Below are positions 50,095 to 58,132 of a DNA stretch of 64,000 bases, piece by piece. Below the pieces are notes generated by a model, which worked only from the letters and a program-made list of their open reading frames with translations, made no database searches and was not told where the DNA came from. The DNA lies in contig NZ_LBHJ01000019.1 in the NCBI RefSeq assembly GCF_001006305.1, positions 186,001-250,000 of the forward strand. Reading direction: 5' to 3'. This DNA comes from Silvibacterium bohemicum (GTDB taxonomy: Bacteria > Acidobacteriota > Terriglobia > Terriglobales > Acidobacteriaceae). A program made the position numbers and the translations under genes. How positions within the stretch are numbered: position 1 is the first letter of the stretch; the number at the start of each line of letters is the position of its first letter.

Positions 50095-50602
50095 GGCTCG
50101 CCTGCAGGATGCGACCAACATCTACGAGCTGGTCAACAGCCTGTCGAGCGATGGCACGCTGCTGCGGCGGGTCTTTGCAGAGATCTGCGAGAACGTGCGC
50201 GACTTCACCGTCGCGGAGACCGACTCCGGAGTCTTTCTGGGCTGCGGCGCGCTTCATCTTTATGGACCGCACCTGGCCGAGGTGCGGTCCATCGTCGTGA
50301 AGCCGGAGGCCAAAGGGCAGGGCGCGGGCGGGCGCCTGCTGCAGGCGCTGCTGGATGAGGCGGAAGATCACGGCATTGGGTGCGTGTGCCTCTTCACGCG
50401 CATCCCCGACTTCTTTTTTCGCTACGGATTCCGCGAAGTGGAAGACCGCGCGGCTTTGCCGGATAAGATCTTCAAAGACTGCCAGAACTGCCCGCGCCTC
50501 TACCGCTGCGATGAAGTGGCGATGGCACGGGGACAGCTGCCACGCGTCTCGATCCTGGGACCGAGGATTCAGGCGGAGCAGCTGGTGCGAATCGGCGGCT
50601 GA
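50081..50602 (+). CDS. argA: Single-domain N-acetylglutamate synthase (GNAT)
   Basis: A 173-residue GNAT acetyltransferase. EVRSIVVKPEAKGQGAGGRL is the acetyl-CoA pyrophosphate loop. TRIPDFFFRYGFREVE and LPDKIFKDCQNCPRLYRCDE match the C-terminal part of ArgA-type N-acetylglutamate synthases, including the CxxC..C cluster seen in short NAGS and ArgH(A) fusions. GAGG precedes the ATG. It would supply the first committed step of the pathway, completing the operon except for deacetylase or ArgJ. Lack of an amino-acid-kinase domain means no built-in arginine inhibition. Substrate assignment rests on motifs and operon position. Confidence 0.85.
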
Positions 50603-50609
50603 TCGGGTC

Positions 50610-50637
50610 TGGGACTGGCCGTCCAGGCGACTGCGCC
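50610..50637 (+). repeat. GGGACTGGCCGTCCAGGCGA dispersed element, copy 3
   Basis: GGGACTGGCCGTCCAGGCGA followed by CTGCGCCT begins eight bases after the acetyltransferase stop. It is nearly identical to copy 1. Confidence 0.75.
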
Positions 50638-50744
50638 TTTTGGCGCCGAGCAGCAATCACATCTCTTTCGCTGAGTTCGCGCGATGTCTTCCCGGTCGTT
50701 ACAATCGAGTGGGGATGGCGGATGCTTCGCACCTCACCTGACAC

Positions 50745-51491
50745 ATGAACTGGAAACTTGACCTCGCTCTCTTCTCCTGCGCTCTGCTTGGCCTGCGCCA
50801 TGGCTTCGACTACGACCATCTGGCCGCTATCTCCGACATTACGGCTGTGCAGAAGAGCTGGAAGCAGGGCATGCGCCTGGGCGTGACTTATGCGCTGGGC
50901 CACGCGCTCACCGTGGTGACGATGGGCGCGCTGGTGATCATGCTGCACATCCCGCTGCCTGCGCGGCTGGATAACTGGACGGAGCGGTTGATCGGCGCGA
51001 CGCTGATCGTACTCGGCATCGGAGTGATCGCCAACCTGATCAAGCATTCGCATTCGCACCGTGCGATTCAGAGCCGCTGGGCCATTCTCATCTCGGGATT
51101 GCAGTACGGATGGTGGCGCGTTCGCCGCATCTTTGACCCCCTTGTCCCCCGGCCCGAGCCGTTTTCCTGGAACTACGGCGGAGGATCCGTCTTCGCCATC
51201 GGCATTCTGCATGGATTGGGTGCAGAGACACCGAGCCAGCTAATGCTCTTTCTGTTGGCGGCTAGCCTGGGCGGCACGGTTCACGGGTTTATGGGGCTGC
51301 TGGCCTTCGCTGCGGGGCTGGTGCTGATGAATACTCTGATGACCGCATCGCTGGGCGGCATCTTTGGCGCGGGGATGCATCGGCCGGCGGTCTATCGCTG
51401 GGCCGCAGTGGCGGGTGCGATCTACAGCTTCGCGATCGGCGTGATCTTCTTGCTGGGCTCATCGGACCGGCTGCCTTCGCTGGGCGGTTAG
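50745..51491 (+). CDS. NiCoT-like nickel/cobalt permease
   Basis: A 248-residue membrane protein with about seven helices. The first helix carries GLRHGFDYDHLAAISDITA, the RHxxDxDH-type signature of nickel/cobalt transporters. A His-rich loop (IKHSHSHRAI) and a second conserved IGILHGLGAETPSQLMLFLL segment also occur in the NiCoT and related UreH/RcnA groups. Metal uptake is therefore likely; which metal cannot be told. Cobalt would serve the B12-dependent mutase encoded at 6.6 kb, but no link is shown. No ribosome site is obvious. Confidence 0.75.
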   Translation: MNWKLDLALFSCALLGLRHGFDYDHLAAISDITAVQKSWKQGMRLGVTYALGHALTVVTMGALVIMLHIPLPARLDNWTERLIGATLIVLGIGVIANLIKHSHSHRAIQSRWAILISGLQYGWWRVRRIFDPLVPRPEPFSWNYGGGSVFAIGILHGLGAETPSQLMLFLLAASLGGTVHGFMGLLAFAAGLVLMNTLMTASLGGIFGAGMHRPAVYRWAAVAGAIYSFAIGVIFLLGSSDRLPSLGG

Positions 51492-51744
51492 TTCCCTGCT
51501 ATGGCTGACCGGACTGTGCAACGCAGGTCCTTCGATGCACTCCACACTTCGCTGAGATTCTTCCTCCCTTTGCTCGTCAGACTTAGGGTGCCGGCAGTAT
51601 CCCTCTGAAGCTGCGGACGTAGCCGTATCTTCTTTGTGTGATTTCATTCCTTACGAGTTATGCTTGCGTTCCAGGAAGCGGCGGCTGTAGATTCATTCGC
51701 TGCTCTGGCATGCATCGTAGTTTGGGGAGGAGTTCTTCGTACCT

Positions 51745-52302
51745 ATGCATTGGACAGGCGCAATCATCCTGCTCATCTTCGCTGCTCTCGTGGCAGCGAT
51801 CATGCTTACCCTGCTTCATCTCACCAAGCTCGGAAAGCTGGTGCATGAGGGAATCCCCGACCGGTCGCGGCGCAGGATGTTTCTGGCTGCTGTGAGTTTC
51901 TTCATCACTTTTCTGGGCGTGCGGTTGCTGGTGACGGCGATCACGCACCACATCGGTCCATTCGGATGGGTGATGGTAGGCGGCCGACATATCCATCACC
52001 TGGTGTGGGGCATCTTCCTCCTGCTGGCGGTGGGCTATGCGTGGACGGCGGAGTGGGGAAATGGAACTACGACGATTTCTCTCTTCTGCAGCCGGCTCTT
52101 TGCCATTCTTTATGGGGTAGGCGCGGCGCTGACTCTGGATGAGTTTGCGTTGTGGCTCAACCTGCAGGCCAATGATTACTGGACTTCGCAAGGACGCGAG
52201 AGCATCGACGCCGTGATTTTGTTTGGGGCGCTGCTGGCTGTTGGTGCGTGGGGCGCTCCGCTGTTTACTGCGTTGCGGAGCAAGGGCAGGCAGGCCTCGT
52301 GA
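51745..52302 (+). CDS. Membrane protein of unknown function
   Basis: A 185-residue protein with about five helices (HWTGAIILLIFAALVAAIML, RMFLAAVSFFITFLGVRLLV, IHHLVWGIFLLLAVGYAW, LFAILYGVGAALTLDEFALW). The central GGRHIHHLVWG with its His cluster could bind metal or heme, but I do not recognise the family for certain. GGGGAGGAG upstream of the ATG supports expression. It follows the metal permease by 253 bases of repeat-containing sequence. Confidence 0.7.
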   Translation: MHWTGAIILLIFAALVAAIMLTLLHLTKLGKLVHEGIPDRSRRRMFLAAVSFFITFLGVRLLVTAITHHIGPFGWVMVGGRHIHHLVWGIFLLLAVGYAWTAEWGNGTTTISLFCSRLFAILYGVGAALTLDEFALWLNLQANDYWTSQGRESIDAVILFGALLAVGAWGAPLFTALRSKGRQAS

Positions 52303-52360
52303 TGGTTGACCCGAAGGCCGCGTGATGCTGGCGGCTCCTGAGCGCGAATATTGGGAACAG

Positions 52361-52407
52361 AAACTGCAGGTCCCTCCACTTCGCTTTGCTTCGGTCGGGA
52401 TGACAAC
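52361..52407 (+). repeat. 47-nt dispersed element, copy 1
   Basis: From AAACTGCAGGTCCCTCCACT to GGGATGACAAC, 47 bases. It matches 59429-59475 at 42 of 47 positions and lies in the gap between convergent genes. Confidence 0.75.
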
Positions 52408-52447
52408 GCGAGGGGATGGCGAGGACGCTGGCGGAGCTGAATCGCTC

Positions 52448-52744
52448 TTAGCTTTCGAAATCGACTTCGATCGGTTCGATAAGCGGCACCAGCCATTCGA
52501 GGAGGGCTTGATGGACGGGGTGGGCGCCGTAGGAATCGAGCGCTGTGCGGTTGGCAAACTTCATCACGCCGCCGAGTTCGTATCCTTGCGAGCGCGGGGA
52601 GATGTTTTCTCCGACCCAGGTTTCGAGCAGGCCGGGAATCTTGCCCTGCAGATCGCGAATTGCTGCGATGGCGCGCTGCTTCTGCTCTGCAGTGACACCG
52701 GGTTTCCAGCGGAAGGCGAAGGTGTGGATGAACATGGAAGCCAT
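52448..52744 (-). CDS. Dabb (stress-responsive A/B barrel) protein
   Basis: A 98-residue dimeric alpha-beta barrel protein of the Dabb family. It opens MFIHTFAFRWKPGVTAEQK, and its conserved segments include LQGKIPGLLETWVGENISP and the terminal YGAHPVHQALLEWLVPLIEP. These proteins are small dimers with varied or unknown roles. An internal ATG at 52735 is an alternative start. Neither start has a clear ribosome site. Confidence 0.8.
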   Translation of the reverse strand: MASMFIHTFAFRWKPGVTAEQKQRAIAAIRDLQGKIPGLLETWVGENISPRSQGYELGGVMKFANRTALDSYGAHPVHQALLEWLVPLIEPIEVDFES

Positions 52745-52909
52745 TTTAAGGGGTGGTGTGGATCCGCGCGCAACAGATCGCCGGGGTGGTCTTGACAGGG
52801 AAAGCGGTGGACAGGTAAACCTTTTCTCAATCCCGTACTCAGCGAAAAAGCGCGCCGGCCGCCGGTAGCTGGGCGCCTCTCAATAAAATATCGATCGACG
52901 TGGAGAATT

Positions 52910-54739
52910 ATGTACCGGACCTCTCGCAGAAGTTTCCTCAAGGCAGGCGCGACCGCTGCCGCGGGCGCCGCCTTCCTTCGCCGTTCCTCTCTGGCGGCGG
53001 TGACGGACGCCGTCTCTACGAAGCTTACCCAGTTCGACTACGCGGATGTGAAGCTGCTCGATGGCCCGCTGCTCGAGCAGTTCAACACCAATCACGCGTT
53101 CTTTCTGGGGCTCGATGAAGACGCGCTGCTGAAGCCGTTTCGGCAGGCAGCGGGATTACCGGCTCCGGGCGAGGATATGGGCGGGTGGTACAGCTGGTCG
53201 AAGGATTTCGATCCGCCGCACAACATGACCGGCTACGTGCCGGGGCATACCTTCGGGCAGTATCTCTCGGGATTGGCTCGAGCCTGTGCTGCGACCGGAG
53301 ACAAGCCGACCCGCGAGAAGGTGCAACGCCTGGTGCGCAACTTCGCGCCCACGGTGAGCGAGAAATTTTACGTGAACTATCCGCTGCCGGCTTACACCTT
53401 CGACAAGACGAACTGCGGGTTGATCGACGCGCACCAATTTGCGAGCGATCCTATGGCCCTGGCGGTGCTCGGCTATGCGACCGATGCGGTGCTTCCCTAT
53501 TTGCCGGAGAAGGCGCTGACGCGGCCGGAGATGGAGGCGCGACCGCACAAGAACATGGCGTATACGTGGGATGAATCGTATACGCTGCCGGAGAACTTTT
53601 TCCTGGCTTACCGGCGCAGCGGCGATCCCCGCTATCGGCAGCTGGCCCAGCGCTTTTTGCAAGACGATACCTACTTCGATCCGCTGGCCGAGGGGCGCAA
53701 TGTACTGCCTGGGCAACACGCGTACAGCCATGTGAACGCGCTGAGCTCAGCCTCGCAGGCTTATCTGGTCCTGGGCAGTGAGAAGCATCTGCGCGCGGCA
53801 CGCAACGGCTTCGGGTTTGTCCTCGATACGCAGAGTTTTGCAACCGGCGGCTGGGGGCCGGACGAGAGTTTTCGCAAACCTGACAGCGGCGATCTGGGAA
53901 GCAGCCTTGCCAAGACGCATGCCAGCTTCGAGACTCCGTGCGGAGCTTACGGACACTTCAAGATTGCGCGCTACATGATGCGGGTGACGGGCGATAGCCG
54001 CTACGGCGACAGCATGGAGAAGGTGCTGTACAACACGATTCTGGGCGCGAAGCCTCTGCAGCCGGATGGGCGCAGCTTTTACTACTCGGACTACAACAAC
54101 TCGGGGTCGAAGTTCTATCACGGAGACAAGTGGCCCTGCTGTTCGGGCACTTTTCCGCAGATCACGGCGGACTATGGGATCAGCTCTTACTTCCGCTCGC
54201 CGGATGGCGTCTATGTGAACCTTTTCGTTCCATCGCAGGTGAGCTGGCGGCAGGGCAGCGCACGGGTGGCTTTGGAGCAACGCACGCAGTATCCGTATTC
54301 GCCGGAGATTACGATGCATGTTCACACGGATCGCGCGGAGAGCTTTGCTATCTACCTTCGCGTGCCGCAGTGGGCGGGAAGTAAGACGATGCTGGCAGTG
54401 AATGGGAAAGCGGTTTCGGTCGAGCTGCGGCCGGGATCGTTCATTCCTTTGCAGCGGGAATGGAAGGACGGCGACCGGATCGAATACAGCATCGATATGC
54501 CGCTGCGTCTGGAGAGCGTCGATGCGCAGCATCTGCAGACTGCCGCGTTGCTGAATGGCCCTCTGACGCTGTTCGCGGTCGACCCGCTGGACAGCCGCTT
54601 CACACGCGCGCAGCTTTTGGCGGCGCGGCAGCAGGGGGCTGGATGGAGAGTGGCATCGTCTGGCCAGCCGGTTACTTTTCTATCCTTCGGCGAGATTAGA
54701 GATCAGAAATATCGTTTGTATCACGACGTAACTGCGTGA
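52910..54739 (+). CDS. GH127-type (DUF1680) glycoside hydrolase, Tat-exported
   Basis: A 609-residue enzyme related to beta-L-arabinofuranosidases. RTSRRSFLKAGATAAAGAAF is a twin-arginine signal. The catalytic (alpha/alpha)6 domain includes NMTGYVPGHTFGQYLSGLAR and YTWDESYTLPENFFLAYRRS. Zinc ligands in the family are Glu, Cys and a Cys-Cys pair. Here they appear as FETPCGAYGHF and KWPCCSGTFPQ, with one extra residue between Glu and Cys compared with the E-x-C of the founding enzyme. A C-terminal beta domain follows. It probably trims arabinose from plant polysaccharides; substrate is inferred from the family. Confidence 0.87.
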   Translation: MYRTSRRSFLKAGATAAAGAAFLRRSSLAAVTDAVSTKLTQFDYADVKLLDGPLLEQFNTNHAFFLGLDEDALLKPFRQAAGLPAPGEDMGGWYSWSKDFDPPHNMTGYVPGHTFGQYLSGLARACAATGDKPTREKVQRLVRNFAPTVSEKFYVNYPLPAYTFDKTNCGLIDAHQFASDPMALAVLGYATDAVLPYLPEKALTRPEMEARPHKNMAYTWDESYTLPENFFLAYRRSGDPRYRQLAQRFLQDDTYFDPLAEGRNVLPGQHAYSHVNALSSASQAYLVLGSEKHLRAARNGFGFVLDTQSFATGGWGPDESFRKPDSGDLGSSLAKTHASFETPCGAYGHFKIARYMMRVTGDSRYGDSMEKVLYNTILGAKPLQPDGRSFYYSDYNNSGSKFYHGDKWPCCSGTFPQITADYGISSYFRSPDGVYVNLFVPSQVSWRQGSARVALEQRTQYPYSPEITMHVHTDRAESFAIYLRVPQWAGSKTMLAVNGKAVSVELRPGSFIPLQREWKDGDRIEYSIDMPLRLESVDAQHLQTAALLNGPLTLFAVDPLDSRFTRAQLLAARQQGAGWRVASSGQPVTFLSFGEIRDQKYRLYHDVTA

Positions 54740-54771
54740 GGACGCGGTGGAGAGCCCGGGGCTCCATGCGA

Positions 54772-56139
54772 TCAGATTGCGAAAGAAACGACCAGGGCTA
54801 AGAGTAATCCAGTCACCGCGATGATCGTCTCGCAGACCGACCAGGTCTTGATGGTCTCGACCACGCTCATGTTGAAGTACTCTTTGACCAGCCAGAATCC
54901 GCCGTCGTTGACGTGGGAGAAGATGAGCGATCCGGCTCCGGTGACGATGGCCAGCAGCTCGGGGCGAACTCCGGGATTCTGCAGCGCGATGGGAGCGACG
55001 ATGCCGGCCGCGGTGGTCATGGCCACGGTCGATGATCCGGTGGCGAGACGCATGAGAGCCGCCAGGGACCAGGCCAGAATCAACAGCGGAACATGGCTGT
55101 GCATGGCGACGGCGATGATCGCCTTCGAAACACCGCTGTCCTGAAGGATGCGGCCGAAGCCTCCGCCGGCGCCGACAAGGAGGGTGATGGTTGCGGTGGG
55201 TGCGAGGCACTCATTCGTAAAGCGCAGAATGGTTTCGCGGGTAAAGCCTCGCATTTTGCCGAGGGTCCAAAAGCTGAACAGTACGCCGATGAGCAGTGCG
55301 ATGTCATCGTTGCCGACTAGGTGCAAGGCCTCATTGAGGGCGCTCTTGGGCGCGAAGATGGCGTCGGCCCAGCTTCCGAACAACATCAGCAGAACGGGAA
55401 CAAGTATCGTAAGCAAGGTGACGCCGAAGCTGGGAAGCGGGCGCTGTCCTTGACCCGGATCGGCGGCTTCGCGATCGGCGAACTGTGCGGCCATCGGATT
55501 CTCTGCGGCGAGGTGGATATGCGGCGCAATGATTCTCGCGTAGACGGGACCGGCAAGGATCGCCGTGGGGATGCCGATGAGCAGCGCGTAGAAGATGGTG
55601 CGCCCGACATCGGCCTTATAGACCGTGACTGCGAGCAATGCGGCGGGATGCGGCGGGACGAGTCCATGGACTACGGAGAGGCCAGCGAGCATGGGAAGAC
55701 CGACTAGAATCAGCGACGTTTTGGTCTGGCGCGCGACGGTAAAGGCGATGGGGATGAGGAGGACGAAGCCCACCTCGAAGAAGGCGGGAAGGCCGACGAC
55801 CAAACCGATGAGCACCATGGCCCAGCTGATGTTCTTTTCACCGAAAAGCTTGATCAGCGTATATGCGATGCGATCTGCGCCGCCTGACTCGGCCATCATC
55901 TTTCCGAGCATGGTGCCGAGAGCCACGACTACGGCGATGTGGCCAAGGGTTCCTCCGAGACCCGCTTCGAAGGAATGAATCACGGTTTGCAGCGGCATGC
56001 CTGCGACCGCGGCAAGCGACAGCGATGTGACCAGCAGGGTGATGAAGGGGTTGAGCTTGAAGACGGCGATGAGCACGACCAGGCAGATCACCGCGACCAG
56101 GGCCGATACGAGCAGAAAGATGCTGTGGTGATCAATCAT
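54772..56139 (-). CDS. GntP/DsdX-family permease
   Basis: A 455-residue proton-coupled transporter of the gluconate/D-serine permease family, about 12-14 helices. The signatures are VVHGLVPPHPAALLAVTVYK and a late GSLIFSHVNDGGFWLVKEYF. E. coli members transport gluconate (GntP) or D-serine (DsdX). It is the last gene of a minus-strand unit with RidA and D-aminoacylase and is near a PLP D-amino-acid deaminase. A D-amino acid is therefore the more likely substrate than gluconate. The nearby sugar-acid genes keep gluconate or a related acid possible. Confidence 0.87.
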   Translation of the reverse strand: MIDHHSIFLLVSALVAVICLVVLIAVFKLNPFITLLVTSLSLAAVAGMPLQTVIHSFEAGLGGTLGHIAVVVALGTMLGKMMAESGGADRIAYTLIKLFGEKNISWAMVLIGLVVGLPAFFEVGFVLLIPIAFTVARQTKTSLILVGLPMLAGLSVVHGLVPPHPAALLAVTVYKADVGRTIFYALLIGIPTAILAGPVYARIIAPHIHLAAENPMAAQFADREAADPGQGQRPLPSFGVTLLTILVPVLLMLFGSWADAIFAPKSALNEALHLVGNDDIALLIGVLFSFWTLGKMRGFTRETILRFTNECLAPTATITLLVGAGGGFGRILQDSGVSKAIIAVAMHSHVPLLILAWSLAALMRLATGSSTVAMTTAAGIVAPIALQNPGVRPELLAIVTGAGSLIFSHVNDGGFWLVKEYFNMSVVETIKTWSVCETIIAVTGLLLALVVSFAI

Positions 56140-56194
56140 GGGCAGCGGTGTCGCTCTGGGTTCGTGGATTTAGGAAAACGAAAACGGGTCCTGA

Positions 56195-56587
56195 TTAAGC
56201 AGATGGCGACTTATAGGCAATGCAATCAATTTCCACCTTGCAGTCGACCACCATACTTGAGACGACGCAGGCGCGGGCCGGAGGATTCTCTCCGAAATAC
56301 TCTTTGAAGACGGTATTGAAGGAAGAAAAATCACGCGGATCGTCGAGCCAGACACCGCAGCGGACGACGTGCTCCGGCGTGTATCCTGCTTCAGCGAGAA
56401 TGGCCAGCAGGTTGCGAATCGCCTGGTGGGATTGGGCTACGACATTGCCCGTGATGACCTCGCCGTTCACCATCGGAACCTGACCCGAGACGTAAAGCCA
56501 GCCATCGGCCTCCACTGCGCGCGCGAACGGAAGGTGCTGACCACCTGTACCCTTGCCACCTTCGACACCATACCTCTTGATGCTCAT
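56195..56587 (-). CDS. ridA: RidA-family enamine/imine deaminase
   Basis: A 130-residue trimeric RidA protein that hydrolyses reactive enamine/imine intermediates made by PLP deaminases. HLPFARAVEADGWLYVSGQV, VVAQSHQAIRNLLAILAEAG and the active-site PPARACVVSSMVVDCKVEID (Arg and Glu) are all present. AAGGGA supports ATG 56587; the longer frame to 56674 lacks one. It lies between the D-aminoacylase and permease genes, with the deaminase just beyond, which fits imine detoxification. Confidence 0.92.
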   Translation of the reverse strand: MSIKRYGVEGGKGTGGQHLPFARAVEADGWLYVSGQVPMVNGEVITGNVVAQSHQAIRNLLAILAEAGYTPEHVVRCGVWLDDPRDFSSFNTVFKEYFGENPPARACVVSSMVVDCKVEIDCIAYKSPSA

Positions 56588-56609
56588 CTGTATCCCTTTC
56601 TTCTTTCCA

Positions 56610-58064
56610 CTACTGTATCCAGGCTTTTTTTCCACGGCGGAGAAAACGCCCCGCGCGATTCCCCGTCGATCCACTCGCGGTATAGGAGAGGACGCCGTTC
56701 ACCCAGACGCTCTCGATTCCTTCAGATGCCCGCACCGGATCAGCAAATGTAGCCGTGTCGATTACTTTTTCCGGATCGAAGAGCACCAGGTCTGCGTGAT
56801 ATCCGGGCCGAATCAGGCCGCGATCGGCAAGACCGAAGCGATGGGCCGGCATCTGCGTCATCTTGTGGACCGCTTCCGGCAAGGTCAGCAACCGCTCTTC
56901 CCTACTGTATTTCCCTAGCACGCGAGGGAAGGTGCCCCACAATCGGGGATGAGGGCGAGGATCGTTGGGCAGGCCGTCGGAGCCGATCATGGTTGCGGGA
57001 TGCTTTAATATCCGCCGCATGTCTTCTTCTGAAATGCTGTGATAGATGGCTCCGGCGGGCTGGAGTTGTCGCGCCGCATCGAGCTGAGTTACATTCCACG
57101 ACCCTGCGATTTTGGCGAGCGATTGTCCTGCGACTTCCGGATGCGGAGTGCTCCAGGTGATGGTGATCTCGACACGCTCGTCGACCTGGCGCAGATCGAG
57201 GGTGCTGGAACCGGCGGCATAGGGATAACAATCGCAGCCCACGCATTGTGCGGTCCGTGCGTGATCGAGCGCGTGCAAGACTTCGCCGCTGCGGCCCCAA
57301 TTGGCGATGCCCGCGCACTTCAGGTGCGAGACGATGACCGGCACGCGGCTGAGGCGGCCGATACGAAAGGCTTCCTCCATCGCGTCCAGGATCGCTTCTG
57401 TTTCGCTGCGCAGGTGCGTGGTGTATACGGCTCCCGCGGCTGCCAGCGGCTCGGCTAGCGCCAGTACTTCTTCGGTCGAGGCCGCGTTTGCGGAAAGATA
57501 AGCGAGCCCGGAACTGAGGCCCAGCGCCCCGCCGTCGAGGGCTTCCCGCAGTTGCGCGCGCATTGCTTCGACTTCGGCATCCGTGGCGATCCGGTCGAGG
57601 CGGTCCATGTGGTTGTTGCGCAGCGCGGTGTGACCTACCAGTGCTCCAACGTTGACAGCGGGGCGCGCCTCGGCAAGTGCGTCTACATATGCGGCGAAGG
57701 TTGGATAGCGGAAGGCATCCGCCTCTCCAAGCAGGTTCATTGGATCGGGCGGCCCACCGCGCAATTGCACAGGCGCGGCGGAGATACCGCAGTTACCCAC
57801 GATGACGGTGGTCACTCCCTGAGATATTTTGGGCAGCATCTCCGGAGTGCGGATAACGCTGGTGTCGTCATGAGTATGGACATCGATGAAACCAGGAGCC
57901 AGCGCGAGACCCGCGGAGTCAATGACGACCGATGCGCGACAATCCAGAGATCTACCCATCGCTCCGATACGATCGCCTTCGATGGCAACATCCATGCATT
58001 CAGGGGAAGCATTGCTTCCATCGATGACGTTCGCGTTCCGGATCAGTATGTCGCAGTTTCGCAT
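56610..58064 (-). CDS. N-acyl-D-amino-acid deacylase (D-aminoacylase)
   Basis: A 484-residue zinc amidohydrolase releasing D-amino acids from their N-acyl forms. Metal and catalytic residues are recognisable: APGFIDVHTHDD, VTTVIVGNCGISAAP (bridging Cys), TTHLRSETEAI, VIVSHLKCAGIANW and MIGSDGLPND (catalytic Asp). The length matches the family. It leads a minus-strand unit with ridA (22-base gap) and a GntP/DsdX-type permease, divergent from a D-amino-acid deaminase. The set looks like uptake and breakdown of D-amino acids. Confidence 0.92.
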   Translation of the reverse strand: MRNCDILIRNANVIDGSNASPECMDVAIEGDRIGAMGRSLDCRASVVIDSAGLALAPGFIDVHTHDDTSVIRTPEMLPKISQGVTTVIVGNCGISAAPVQLRGGPPDPMNLLGEADAFRYPTFAAYVDALAEARPAVNVGALVGHTALRNNHMDRLDRIATDAEVEAMRAQLREALDGGALGLSSGLAYLSANAASTEEVLALAEPLAAAGAVYTTHLRSETEAILDAMEEAFRIGRLSRVPVIVSHLKCAGIANWGRSGEVLHALDHARTAQCVGCDCYPYAAGSSTLDLRQVDERVEITITWSTPHPEVAGQSLAKIAGSWNVTQLDAARQLQPAGAIYHSISEEDMRRILKHPATMIGSDGLPNDPRPHPRLWGTFPRVLGKYSREERLLTLPEAVHKMTQMPAHRFGLADRGLIRPGYHADLVLFDPEKVIDTATFADPVRASEGIESVWVNGVLSYTASGSTGNRAGRFLRRGKKAWIQ

Positions 58065-58077
58065 GTCAGGTCGTTCA

Positions 58078-58092
58078 GATATAGCCTATATC
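58078..58092. promoter_or_regulatory. Palindrome in divergent promoter (candidate operator)
   Basis: GATATA-GCC-TATATC is a perfect 6-bp palindrome with a 3-base centre in the ~68-base gap between the deacylase and deaminase genes. Its shape resembles sites of GntR/HutC-type regulators. No regulator gene is adjacent, so the binding protein is unknown. Confidence 0.5.
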
Positions 58093-58132
58093 GTATCCGT
58101 GCGTTCGCGGAGATGTTGTGTGGAGGGGTCGT

